Positions 19,604-27,646 of a stretch of DNA of 64,000 bases are shown in pieces. Origin of the DNA: Chromobacterium subtsugae (GTDB taxonomy: Bacteria > Pseudomonadota > Gammaproteobacteria > Burkholderiales > Chromobacteriaceae). Positions within the stretch are counted from its first letter, which is position 1; every line of letters begins with the position of its first letter. The notes below the pieces were generated by a model. The model was not told the origin of the DNA and made no database searches. It saw nothing but the letters and a program-made list of their open reading frames with translations. Location of the stretch: NCBI RefSeq assembly GCF_001676875.1, contig NZ_JYKA01000008.1, positions 62,001 to 126,000 on the forward strand. The letters run 5' to 3'. The position numbers were made by a program, and so were the translations under genes.

Positions 19604-19899
19604 AGTTGACGGCGGAATGGGGGCGAACCGTTGCCGACGGCGCCGACTGCTGGCTAGGATGGGCAGGTGTTCAAGATATTGAACGCAAAATTTGCCAAAT
19701 TTTTATCAGGAAAGGTTGATTATCTTGCAACAAAGCTACCGGCCACGCCGGTCATTCATCTTATTTTCAACAGACGCGGCCACGCCGCTGCTGGCGGACC
19801 GCTGCCTGTTCCTGCTGCAGGCCGGGCGGCGCCACACCCTGGCCAATCCGGCCAGGCTGCTGGGTAGCTCCGGTACCCATACATAAGACAGAGGTTTCA
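19604..19899. promoter_or_regulatory. Upstream region of the glutamine-synthetase-family gene
   Basis: I see no convincing gene, although two short frames are open. An inverted repeat GTTCAA-GATA-TTGAAC at 19669-19684 is followed by AAATTT-GCC-AAATTT around 19689-19703. This is a plausible operator/promoter zone for the downstream gene. The right half becomes GC-rich with no recognisable content. Confidence 0.45.
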
Positions 19900-21240
19900 A
19901 TGGATAGTGCCAATGCAATCAATCAATGGCTGGACGAACACCATATCACCGAGGTGGAGTGTCTGATCCCGGACATGACCGGCCTCGCCCGCGGCAAGAT
20001 CGTGCCGCGCCACAAATACAACCCCGCCGAGGGGTTGCGTCTGCCGGAGGCTGTGTTGTCGATGACGGTGACCGGCGATTACCCCGACCGCGACTTCACC
20101 TCGGTGGCCGACCCCGACATGAAGCTGATCCCCGACGCCAGCACGCTGCGCCCGGTGCCGTGGAACAAGGAACCCACCGCGCAGATCATCCACGACTGTT
20201 ACTCCTTCGCCGGCGACGCGGTGGACCTGGCGCCGCGCAATGTGCTCAAGCGCATCCTCAAACTATACGAAGACAAGGGCTGGAAGGCGGTGATCGCGCC
20301 GGAGATGGAGTTCTACCTGGTGGAAATCCAGCCGGACGAGGACCTGCCGCTCAGGCCGCCGGTGGGCCGCACCCGCCGCACCGAAGCGGGCATGCAAAGC
20401 TTCAGCATCGATGCGGTCAATGAATACGACGACATCTTCGACGTGATGTATGACTGGTGCGAGGCGCAAGGCCTGGCGCTGGACACGCTGATCCACGAGA
20501 TGGGCACCGCGCAGATGGAGATCAACCTGGATCACGGCGACCCCTTGCAGCTGGCCGACCAGGTGTTCCTGTTCAAGCGCACCGTGCGCGAAGTGGCCAT
20601 CCGCAACAATATGTACGCCACCTTCATGGCCAAGCCGATGCAGGGCCAGCCCGGCAGCGCCATGCACATGCACCAGAGCGTGGTGGACATCGCCAGCGGC
20701 CGCAACATCTTCAGCCTGCAGGACGGCGGCCCGTCGCCGGATTTCCTGCATTTCATCGGCGGCCTGCAGCGCTACCTGCCGGCGGCGATGCCGTTTTTCG
20801 CCCCCTATGTGAACTCCTACCGCCGTCTCAGCCGCTACACCTCGGCGCCGATCAACCTGTCCTGGGGCTACGACAACCGCACCTGCGGCCTGCGGGTGCC
20901 GCATTCCGGGCCGGAGGCGCGGCGGGTGGAAAACCGGCTGGCCGGGGTGGACGTCAATCCTTACCTGGCGATGGCGGCCAGCCTGGCCTGCGGCTACCTG
21001 GGCATGCGGGAAGGCATCCAGCCGTCCGAGCCATTGACCGGCAGCGCCTACGAGCAGCCGCACCAGCTGCCGCGCCATCTGGATGACGCCATCGACATGC
21101 TGTTGCGCTGCAAGCCGCTGGCCGAGTTGTTCGGCGAGCATTTCGTCGAAACCTACGCCGCGATCAAGGAGGTGGAGTACCGCGAGTATTTCGACGTGAT
21201 CAGCCCCTGGGAGCGGCGGTTTCTGCTGTTGCACGTCTAA
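19900..21240 (+). CDS. puuA: Glutamine-synthetase-family protein, likely gamma-glutamylputrescine synthetase
   Basis: The 446-residue protein is a class I-fold glutamine synthetase of the PuuA/SpuI type, which ligates glutamate to putrescine or another amine with ATP. Visible motifs are IPDMTGLARGKIVP near the start, the metal-binding EMEFYLVE (about 142-149), HEMGTAQMEIN, GSAMHMHQSV and the ammonia/amine-site region NRTCGLRVPHSGPEARRVE. It lacks the length and adenylylation tyrosine loop of housekeeping GlnA. An agmatine deiminase-like gene lies about 1.3 kb away, supporting a polyamine role. AGAGG precedes the ATG. The exact amine is not proven. Confidence 0.82.
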   Translation: MDSANAINQWLDEHHITEVECLIPDMTGLARGKIVPRHKYNPAEGLRLPEAVLSMTVTGDYPDRDFTSVADPDMKLIPDASTLRPVPWNKEPTAQIIHDCYSFAGDAVDLAPRNVLKRILKLYEDKGWKAVIAPEMEFYLVEIQPDEDLPLRPPVGRTRRTEAGMQSFSIDAVNEYDDIFDVMYDWCEAQGLALDTLIHEMGTAQMEINLDHGDPLQLADQVFLFKRTVREVAIRNNMYATFMAKPMQGQPGSAMHMHQSVVDIASGRNIFSLQDGGPSPDFLHFIGGLQRYLPAAMPFFAPYVNSYRRLSRYTSAPINLSWGYDNRTCGLRVPHSGPEARRVENRLAGVDVNPYLAMAASLACGYLGMREGIQPSEPLTGSAYEQPHQLPRHLDDAIDMLLRCKPLAELFGEHFVETYAAIKEVEYREYFDVISPWERRFLLLHV

Positions 21241-21261
21241 TCGTACCTGCTGTGTGTCCAC

Positions 21262-21295
21262 GCCTTCCCGCCTTAATCGGCTGGAAGGCATTTTT
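21262..21295 (+). terminator. Intrinsic terminator after the puuA-like gene
   Basis: GCCTTCC (21262-21268) pairs with GGAAGGC (21283-21289), with an inner GCC/GGC extension and a TTAATC loop, followed by ATTTTT. A clean Rho-independent terminator. Confidence 0.85.
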
Positions 21296-21533
21296 GTGTC
21301 AGGCGGCGGAAGGGGGAGGGCGGCAGGAGCAAGTGCGCGTCGCGCCTCCGCCCTGGGCAGTGCGATTTGGCAGGCGACATCATGGAACGGATTGGGAAAC
21401 GCTATAAAAATAAGGCTCAAATATGAGCCTAATGTGCAAAAGAAATAGATCAGTTGGTTTCAATGGATTTTAAAATTATTTATGCATTTTGCTGTGGATG
21501 TGGGGAGTCTAAATTTTCAACTGCAAAATTATG
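21296..21533. other. AT-rich intergenic region between puuA-like gene and csp
   Basis: No coding region is supported. A perfect hairpin AGGCTCA-AATA-TGAGCCT lies at 21413-21430, without a U-tract, preceded by TATAAAAAT at 21403. It may be an operator or a small-RNA feature. GC content drops sharply after about 21400. Confidence 0.4.
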
Positions 21534-21563
21534 TTGACAATTGAAAAGTAACCTGTGCACAAT
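21534..21563 (+). promoter_or_regulatory. Candidate promoter of the cold-shock gene
   Basis: TTGACA at 21534-21539 is followed, after an 18-bp spacer, by CACAAT at 21558-21563. A start near 21570 would leave a leader of about 130 bases before the csp ATG, as is usual for cold-shock genes whose leaders respond to temperature. Confidence 0.5.
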
Positions 21564-21703
21564 CAAAAAGGCAGGATCTTCAAGCGTCATATCTATCGAC
21601 ACCTCGTTGCCCACCCAGTTGGTCTACATAGTTTCCTTATCTATTCCTTGATTATCATGCTTTTGGCGATTTTATTGCCCTTTACAAACACAAGGAGTGC
21701 ATT

Positions 21704-21907
21704 ATGGAAACGGGTACCGTTAAGTTTTTCAACGACGCAAAAGGTTTTGGTTTTATCACGCCGGACAATGGTGGTGATGATCTGTTCGCTCATTTTTCTG
21801 AAATTCGTGCTGATGGTTTCAAATCCCTGCATGAAGGCCAAAAGGTGAGCTACACCCGAGGTATGGGCCAAAAGGGTCCGGCAGCAACTGGCATTCAGCC
21901 TCTTTAA
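21704..21907 (+). CDS. Cold-shock protein, CspA family
   Basis: The 67-residue single cold-shock domain protein binds single-stranded RNA and DNA. RNP1 (KGFGFI, residues 13-18) and RNP2 (DLFAHF, about 26-31) are intact. An AAGGAG Shine-Dalgarno lies 7 bases before the ATG. A long AT-rich leader and an intrinsic terminator bracket it, so it is monocistronic. Whether it is cold-induced or constitutive cannot be told from the sequence alone. Confidence 0.95.
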   Translation: METGTVKFFNDAKGFGFITPDNGGDDLFAHFSEIRADGFKSLHEGQKVSYTRGMGQKGPAATGIQPL

Positions 21908-21922
21908 TTTATCGCTGCTATC

Positions 21923-21949
21923 AAAAAAGCCCTGTAGGGGCTTTTTTTT
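21923..21949 (+). terminator. Intrinsic terminator of csp
   Basis: A-tract plus GCCC (21929-21932) pairs with GGGC (21938-21941) and a run of eight T. Because both sides carry A/T runs it can act on either strand. Confidence 0.9.
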
Positions 21950-21997
21950 GTCTAGGCCTTCCGTTTCGGCATTGCTGGATGTCTACCGAGATAGCGA

Positions 21998-22139
21998 TTA
22001 AATAGCCAGCTCTTCCTGCGTCTTGCCTTGATCCAGCAGTGCTTGCCCCCACAGCGGCTTACGACCGCGTCCACACCAAGTTAGGGAAGCATCAGCAGGA
22101 TGGCGGTACTTTTCCTCTACCGGCTTCTTAGGCCTGCTA
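21998..22139 (-). pseudogene. Remnant of an H-NS-family nucleoid protein gene (C-terminal DNA-binding domain only)
   Basis: Read on the minus strand, about 47 codons ending in TAA at 21998 encode RPKKPVEEKYRHPADAS, LTWCGRGRKPLWGQALLDQG and KTQEELAI. This is the C-terminal AT-hook-like domain of H-NS/BpH3-type proteins (core TWxGRGRKPxW). The frame has no start codon in range; an in-frame TGA lies at 22171-22169 and the N-terminal oligomerisation domain is missing. The sequence is otherwise intact, so loss is probably recent or due to a deletion/insertion. It could instead be expressed from a non-ATG start as a dominant-negative DNA-binding peptide, but nothing shows that. Confidence 0.75.
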
Positions 22140-22549
22140 GCAAAACCTATCGATAAATCGCATGCAGATCAATGAGAAAGCCAGCTTGAGCAAAGGACCG
22201 TTGGGCTAAGCTTGCGAAGCCCAACCTTCTTGGTCCGGAGTTCTACGGCCGTACGGTGCAATCGTAGGGTGCGATACCCGGCCTCGACCTTTCCGCCACG
22301 CTGCGTCATTCGCCGGGCGTCGCGCCGCTTCTGCCCAACACGCCAATCGGTGCGATGCCTGGCGGTTGGGTTGGCCTCATGCATCCGGTGAAGGCCGGGT
22401 TCGCATTCTACGATGCTTGGCATGCGTTTGACATGTCGGTCAAGGTTGCTATGGCCTTCGGCTACCGCTGGGGGGCCCGCAATCGGGCGGCCCTTCGCAT
22501 CCGGCAAGGACAGTTTGCCTCATCACTTAAGTGGCCATCCAGCGCAGAC
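22140..22549. other. Gene-poor strip with palindrome and unidentified remnants
   Basis: I find no gene that I can support here. A hairpin GTTGGGCT-N10-AGCCCAAC lies at 22200-22225. Around 22360-22500 the plus strand is open (from MPGGWVGLMHP onward) and the minus strand is open too, but neither product resembles a family I know, and the codon use differs from neighbouring genes. Together with the H-NS remnant this looks like a decayed acquired segment. Confidence 0.45.
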
Positions 22550-23647
22550 CTACGCCGGCTGCTGCTGCGTCGTGCAGTGGATGCCGCCGCCGCCTGCCGC
22601 TACCGCGTCGATGTCCAGCTGCACCACTTCGCGGCCGGGGAATAGTTCGCGCAGGATGGCGCGGCAGTTGGCGTCGGCGCGGGAGTCGCCGAATTGCGGG
22701 GCGATCACCGCGCCGTTGCAGATATAGAAGTTGACGTAGCCGGCTGCGAATTCGCGGTTTTCGAAGCGCGGACGCACGCTGGACGGGCCTTCCAGCTCCA
22801 CCACTTCCAGCGGGCGGCCCCGGGCGTCGCGGGCGGTGCGCAGGATGGCCAGATGGCGCCGCGTCACCGCGTAGTCGTAGGACGACGGGTCGCTGTCCAG
22901 GCCGGCCACCACCACGCCGGGCGCCGCGAAGCGGGCGTAGAAGTCGGTGTGGCCGTCGGTGATGTCGCGGCCGGCGACGCCGGGCAGCCAGATCACCTTG
23001 TCCACGCCCAGCAGCCGCTTCAGTTCGGCCTCGCAGGCGGCCTTGCCCAGGCCAGGGTTGCGGTTGGGGTTGAGCACGCAGCTTTCGGTGATGATGGCGG
23101 TGCCCTGGCCGTCCACTTCGATGCCGCCGCCTTCCAGCACCAGGCGGCTGGAGAGCAGCGGCCGGCCCGATTGCGCGCAGACCGCGGCTGCCACCCTGGC
23201 GTCGCGCCCATGCGCCTGCTTGCCGCCCCAGCCGTTGAAATGGAAGCCGACGCCGGCGGCGCGGCCCTGGGCGTCCTTGACGAAAACGGGTCCGGTGTCG
23301 CGCATCCACAGGTCGTCCAGCGGCTGCTCGATCAGGCGCACGCCGTCGCCGCACAATTGACGCGCCAATTCCAGGCTGTCTTTCGGCGCCAGCATCGCCA
23401 CCGGTTCGAACGCCGAGATGGCGCGGGCGATGCCGGCCAGGTTTTGCCGGACCGGGCCCAGCAGGCGCTCGCCCCAGATGTCCGCGCGCGCGCCGAAGGC
23501 CATCCAGGTGGCTGCGTGCGGTTCGCCCTCATCCGGTATGCGCCAGCCGGACTGTGCGGGGCGCGGCGGGGCGGCGAGGGCGCCGCCCAGCAGCAGGGCG
23601 CTGCCGGACAGCAGGGAGGCGTGTCGCAAAAAACGGCGTCGATTCAT
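22550..23647 (-). CDS. Exported agmatine deiminase / peptidylarginine deiminase-like protein
   Basis: The 365-residue protein belongs to the PAD_porph family, which includes agmatine deiminase (agmatine to N-carbamoylputrescine). Active-site marks are LWMRDTGPVF (about residues 110-119), DGHTDFYARF, and the nucleophilic cysteine in GGGGIHCTTQQ (about residue 358). Unlike cytosolic AguA it starts with a twin-arginine signal (MNRRRFLRHASLLSGSALLLGG), so it should act in the periplasm. It diverges from a LysR gene. With the nearby gamma-glutamylputrescine synthetase-like gene it suggests uptake or salvage of polyamines. Substrate choice (agmatine versus peptidyl arginine) is open. Confidence 0.85.
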   Translation of the reverse strand: MNRRRFLRHASLLSGSALLLGGALAAPPRPAQSGWRIPDEGEPHAATWMAFGARADIWGERLLGPVRQNLAGIARAISAFEPVAMLAPKDSLELARQLCGDGVRLIEQPLDDLWMRDTGPVFVKDAQGRAAGVGFHFNGWGGKQAHGRDARVAAAVCAQSGRPLLSSRLVLEGGGIEVDGQGTAIITESCVLNPNRNPGLGKAACEAELKRLLGVDKVIWLPGVAGRDITDGHTDFYARFAAPGVVVAGLDSDPSSYDYAVTRRHLAILRTARDARGRPLEVVELEGPSSVRPRFENREFAAGYVNFYICNGAVIAPQFGDSRADANCRAILRELFPGREVVQLDIDAVAAGGGGIHCTTQQQPA

Positions 23648-23774
23648 GGCGTACTCCGGAAGGCGGCGGGCGCCGCTGGTTTATCAAATAGTCGTCGCCA
23701 TTGTCCGTGTTGGCCGCTATTTTGAAAATTGATGATAATTGCGGCTATTAATCAACTTTTTTCATGATTCGGCG

Positions 23775-24665
23775 ATGCGCACTCCTTCCCTGAAACTGCT
23801 GCTGGGCTTCGAGGCCGCCGCCCGGCACGGCAATTTTTCCCGCGCGGCGGACGAGCTGTGCCTGTCGCAATCGGCGATCAGCCACCAGGTGCAGCAACTG
23901 GAGGCGCAATTGGGCCAGCCCTTGTTCCGCCGGGTGGGGCGCGGCGTGGAGCTGACGGTGGCCGGGGAAGTGCTGCAGCAAAGCGTGCGGCGGGCGCTGG
24001 ACAATCTGCAGGGCGGCCTGGGGCGGATCGCCGGCTATATGGATCCGGGTCTGGTGGTGCTGGTGTGTCCGGCGGGGCTGGCGCATGGTTGGCTGCAGCC
24101 CCGGCTGGCGGATTTGCAGCGGCGGCTGCCGCAATTGAGCCTGTTGCTGTCCACCGACGAGAGCGCGCGCTTCATCGATGAAATCGACGTCGACATCGTG
24201 ATCGCCGACCGGCCCTTGCAGCAGGCCGGCGTCGCGGAGCGGCCCTGGCTGCGCGACGAGTGGGTGGTGGCGGCCGCGCCGGAGCTGGCGCGGCGGCTGG
24301 AGGCGGCGCCCATCGAGCGGCATCCCGAGCTGGCCGGCTTGCTCTGCCTGGAGGACGGCTTCACCGACGCGCGCGCCGGCGGCTTGTTTCGCGGCCACCT
24401 GGCCGGCTTTCGCCGCGCCGGCGTTTACGACGATGCCCGGCTGCTGCTGGACGCGGCGCTGCGCGGACAGGGGGCGGCCTGTCTGCCGGCGCTGCTGGCG
24501 GATGAAGCGCTGGCGGATGGGCGGTTGCGCCGCCTGGCGGGCTATCCTGCCGCCGCCGGCGCGCAGTACTGGCTGGCACGCGCCGACGGCGAGCCGCGCG
24601 CCGCCATCGTGGCGGCGGTGGCGGATTGGCTGCTGGCCAAGGCAGGGCTGGCGGCTTCAGTCTAG
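23775..24665 (+). CDS. LysR-family regulator, GcvA-like
   Basis: The 296-residue protein has the GcvA-type LysR N-terminus (LKLLLGFEAAARHGNFSRAADELCLSQSAISHQVQQLEAQLG, residues 6-47) followed by an effector domain. ATG 23775 gives the family start. It is divergent from the agmatine deiminase-like gene and is its probable regulator. Its 3' end overlaps the convergent MocR gene by 9 bases. Confidence 0.86.
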   Translation: MRTPSLKLLLGFEAAARHGNFSRAADELCLSQSAISHQVQQLEAQLGQPLFRRVGRGVELTVAGEVLQQSVRRALDNLQGGLGRIAGYMDPGLVVLVCPAGLAHGWLQPRLADLQRRLPQLSLLLSTDESARFIDEIDVDIVIADRPLQQAGVAERPWLRDEWVVAAAPELARRLEAAPIERHPELAGLLCLEDGFTDARAGGLFRGHLAGFRRAGVYDDARLLLDAALRGQGAACLPALLADEALADGRLRRLAGYPAAAGAQYWLARADGEPRAAIVAAVADWLLAKAGLAASV

Positions 24666-26042
24666 CGCGGCCAGCGCTTCGGCCAGCATCGCCACGCCGT
24701 TGTGCTGCTGCAGCGGGTCGTAGAAGCTGAAGTTGAGCCGCATCGCGTTCAAGCGCGGCTGATTGTCCTGGAAGAACAGCGGCGCCGGCGCGAAATGGAT
24801 GCCTTGCTGCATCGCCTGGGCCAGCCGGCGGCGGCAGTCCGTGCCTTCCGGCAGCTCCAGCCACAGGAAATAGCCGCCTTGCGGCGCGATCTGGCGGCTG
24901 CCGGCCGGCATGTGGCTGTCCAGCTGCTGGCGCATCGCCAGCCAGTTGGCCTGCAGCCGGCTGCGCAGCAGGCTGAGCATGTCCTCGTGGTGGCCGCCGG
25001 CCAGCAGCCGCGACAGCGCCATCTGGCTGGGCAGCGGCGTGGACAGCGAGCTGCACAGCTTGAGGCCCAGGATGCTGTCGCGGTAGCGCCCGGCGGCGAT
25101 CCAGCCGACGCGGTAGCCCGGCGCCAGCGATTTGCTGAATGACGAGCAGTACAGCACGCTGCCTTTCTGGTCGTAGGCCTTCAAAGGCAGCGGCGCGCTT
25201 TCGCCGAAGTACAGCTCGCGGTAGGTGTCGTCTTCGATGATGGGCAGGCGGTGCCGGTCCGCCAGCGCCAGCAGCGCCGCCTTGTCATGGTCGCTCATCG
25301 TCAGGCCGGTGGGGTGCTGGAAGTTGGCCATCGCCAGGATGCCGGCCGGCTGGTGCTGGACGATCAGTTGCTCCAGCCGTTCCAGGTCCAGCGCCTGGCC
25401 GGGCGGCGTGGCCAGCGTGTGCGCCGCGATGCCCAGTTGCTCCAGTTGGTCGAACAGCGCCGGGAAGGCCGGGGTCAGCACCAGCATCGCCGCGCTGCCG
25501 GACAATTTGGTCACCGCCCGTATCGCCAGGTTCAGCGCTTCCATGCCGCCGCAGGTCACCAAGAGCTCGTCGCCGTCCAGCTCCACGCCCTGCGCCAGAT
25601 AACGCAGGGTCAGCTCGCGCCGCAGGCCTTCGTAGCCGGTGCTGCCGTTGCCGGACAGCGCGTAGCGGTAGTCGCGCAGCGCGCGGGTGAGGGCGCGGTT
25701 GAGCGGGGTGGTGTTGATCAGCGCCGGGTTCATGTACGGACAGCCCCAGGGCATGGGCAGCGCGCTGGTCAGGTGTTCGATGCGGATGCCGCTGCCGTCG
25801 CTTTGCAGCGGCAGGTTGCTGGGCAGGACGGCGCTGCGCGCCAGCACCCGGAAGCCGGAGCGCGGCAGCGATTCGATCAGCCCCAGTTTCTCCAGTTCGG
25901 CGTAGGCGCGCTGCGCGGTGGTGATGCTGATCTTGTGGTCCTGGCATACCTTGCGCAGCGAGGGCATGCGGTCGCCGGCGCGCAGGTGGCCCTGTTCTAT
26001 CGCGTGGCGGAAACGTTGGCTCAATTGCCCGGTCTTGTTCAT
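24657..26042 (-). CDS. MocR-type regulator (GntR winged helix fused to class I aminotransferase)
   Basis: The 461-residue protein has a GntR winged helix-turn-helix (residues 1-70: LSQRFRHAIEQGHLRAGDRMPSLRKV, TTAQRAYAELEKLGLIESLPRSG) and a fold-type I aminotransferase domain with the PLP lysine in SSFSKSLAPGYRVGW. Such proteins (GabR, PdxR, TauR) sense PLP plus an amine or amino acid. It starts 19 bases after the ccoG stop on the same strand, so it is likely co-transcribed with ccoG, which is unusual. ATG 26042 was preferred; the frame extends upstream into ccoG. Confidence 0.87.
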   Translation of the reverse strand: MNKTGQLSQRFRHAIEQGHLRAGDRMPSLRKVCQDHKISITTAQRAYAELEKLGLIESLPRSGFRVLARSAVLPSNLPLQSDGSGIRIEHLTSALPMPWGCPYMNPALINTTPLNRALTRALRDYRYALSGNGSTGYEGLRRELTLRYLAQGVELDGDELLVTCGGMEALNLAIRAVTKLSGSAAMLVLTPAFPALFDQLEQLGIAAHTLATPPGQALDLERLEQLIVQHQPAGILAMANFQHPTGLTMSDHDKAALLALADRHRLPIIEDDTYRELYFGESAPLPLKAYDQKGSVLYCSSFSKSLAPGYRVGWIAAGRYRDSILGLKLCSSLSTPLPSQMALSRLLAGGHHEDMLSLLRSRLQANWLAMRQQLDSHMPAGSRQIAPQGGYFLWLELPEGTDCRRRLAQAMQQGIHFAPAPLFFQDNQPRLNAMRLNFSFYDPLQQHNGVAMLAEALAALD

Positions 26043-26061
26043 GTGCTGATTCCGATCCGCC

Positions 26062-27411
26062 TCATTCTCCGATGAAGCTGGACTTTTCCTTGATGGTGAC
26101 GTCATCGCCCAACGAGCGTATCACGAAGTGGATGGGGTGGGCGCCGCGGCCGGCGTGCTCCGGATCGGCCTGCACCCGCACTGCCACGGTTTCGGTTTGC
26201 GCCGGCTTCACCGCGATGATCTGGTCCGGCTGGTCCAGCCGGATGCCGGGCAGGCCTTCCACCGCCAGGCTGTAGCGCTGGGTTTGTTCCGTGGTGTTGA
26301 TCAGGCGCAGGTTGTAGCGGTTCTGCAGCAGGCCGTCGTCGGTTTGTTCCACCAGGCTGGCGCGGTCGCGCAGCACGTCCACCTTGAACGGCTTCTTCAG
26401 CGCCAGCGCGGTGGTGGACAAGGTGATGATGCCGGCCAGCAGGCAGGAGTAGACGACGATGCGCGGCCGGTGCAGCGACTTGGCCGGCGCGGGCTGGCCC
26501 TGCTGCGCCTGGGCGCTGGTGTAGCTGATCAGCCCGCGCGGCGCCTGGATCTTGTCCATCACCTGGTCGCAGGCGTCGATACAGGCGGCGCAGCCTATGC
26601 ATTCGTATTGCAGGCCGTTGCGGATGTCGATGCCGGTGGGGCAGACCTGCACGCAGATGCCGCAGTCTATGCAGCCCTTGGTCTTGGCCTCGCTGCGCGC
26701 CTGCTGCTTGCCGCGCGGCTCGCCGCGGCGGGCGTCGTAGGAAATGACCAGCGTGTGGTCGTCGAACATCGCGCCCTGGAAGCGGGCGTACGGGCACATG
26801 TGCAGGCAGACCTTTTCGCGCAGCACCCCGGCCAGCAGCCAGGTGAAGCCGGCGTAGAACAAGGTCCAGAACAGGTCCCACGGCCCCATGTTCAGCGTCG
26901 CCAGCTCGCGCATCGGGGTGAAGTAGCCGACGAAGGTCAGGCCGGTCCACAGCGAAAACGCGCCCATCAGCAGCTGGGTCAGCCCCTTCTTGGCGAACTT
27001 GCCGGCGCTCATCGGCGCCGCGTCCAGCTTGCGGCGGGCGTTGTGGTCGCCCTGCACCAGTCTTTCTATCCAGATCATGATCTGCGTGTACACGGTTTGC
27101 GGGCAGCTGTAGCCGCACCACAGCCGGCCGGCCAGCGTGGTCCACAGGAACAGGCCCAGCGCGCACACCACCAGCAGCGCGGCCAGGTAGATGAAGTCTT
27201 GCGGCCACAGGCTGATGCCGAAGATCAGGAAGTGGTGCTCGGCCAGGTTGAAATGCACCGCCTGGCGGCCGTTCCATTGCAGCCAGGGCAGGCCGAAGAA
27301 TACCAGCTGGGTCAACGCCACCATCGAGACGCGCAGCGTGTTGAAGCGCCCGCTGGTCAGGCGGGGATAGATCTTGATCGGTTTGGTTTCGAGCTTGGAC
27401 ATGGCTGCCAT
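26062..27411 (-). CDS. ccoG: Cytochrome c oxidase accessory protein CcoG (FixG/RdxA-like)
   Basis: The 449-residue membrane protein has several membrane helices in the first half (VALTQLVFFGLPWL, FIYLAALLVVCALGLFLW, LLMGAFSLWTGLTFVGYF), two [4Fe-4S] ferredoxin motifs (CIDCGICVQVCPTGID at about residue 247 and CIGCAACIDACDQ shortly after), another C-terminal helix, and an Ig-like C-terminal domain. CcoG helps deliver copper for cbb3-type oxidase assembly, probably by reducing Cu(II). The ccoNOPQ oxidase genes are not in this window. An in-frame ATG at 27402 is an alternative start. Confidence 0.92.
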   Translation of the reverse strand: MAAMSKLETKPIKIYPRLTSGRFNTLRVSMVALTQLVFFGLPWLQWNGRQAVHFNLAEHHFLIFGISLWPQDFIYLAALLVVCALGLFLWTTLAGRLWCGYSCPQTVYTQIMIWIERLVQGDHNARRKLDAAPMSAGKFAKKGLTQLLMGAFSLWTGLTFVGYFTPMRELATLNMGPWDLFWTLFYAGFTWLLAGVLREKVCLHMCPYARFQGAMFDDHTLVISYDARRGEPRGKQQARSEAKTKGCIDCGICVQVCPTGIDIRNGLQYECIGCAACIDACDQVMDKIQAPRGLISYTSAQAQQGQPAPAKSLHRPRIVVYSCLLAGIITLSTTALALKKPFKVDVLRDRASLVEQTDDGLLQNRYNLRLINTTEQTQRYSLAVEGLPGIRLDQPDQIIAVKPAQTETVAVRVQADPEHAGRGAHPIHFVIRSLGDDVTIKEKSSFIGE

Positions 27412-27432
27412 CGCATGATGAAGGATGGGTCA

Positions 27433-27493
27433 TTTGTACTGCCGGGCATCGGTACAAACAATGCACAGAACTGCGCCGGATTATGTGCACAGA
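27433..27493. promoter_or_regulatory. Inverted and direct repeats upstream of ccoG-mocR
   Basis: TTTGTAC (27433-27439) and GTACAAA (27452-27458) form a perfect inverted repeat with a 12-bp spacer. TGCACAGA is repeated directly at 27462-27469 and 27486-27493. MocR proteins commonly bind direct repeats, so the downstream regulator may act here. Candidate operator only. Confidence 0.45.
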
Positions 27494-27646
27494 TGCGGCT
27501 GTATACCTACAGCGGCAGGCTAGGCTTGGCGCGGAACCGCTTCCTGCAAGGGTTTGGCCGGCTGCGGCCGCTTGCCGGCGCGGCGGCCGGGATGGCGGGC
27601 ATGGTATATTTGCGCCGCATAGGGTTTTGAACGAAGTGGAAATTTC

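Noticed and set aside
19667-19886. Two short overlapping frames ahead of the puuA-like gene
   Set aside because: The start codons are poor (one is TTG), there is no Shine-Dalgarno, and the products have no recognisable features; the region looks regulatory.
22169-22507. A 112-residue minus-strand frame in the remnant strip
   Set aside because: Arg/His-rich composition, no ribosome site and no family resemblance; equally open frames exist on the other strand.
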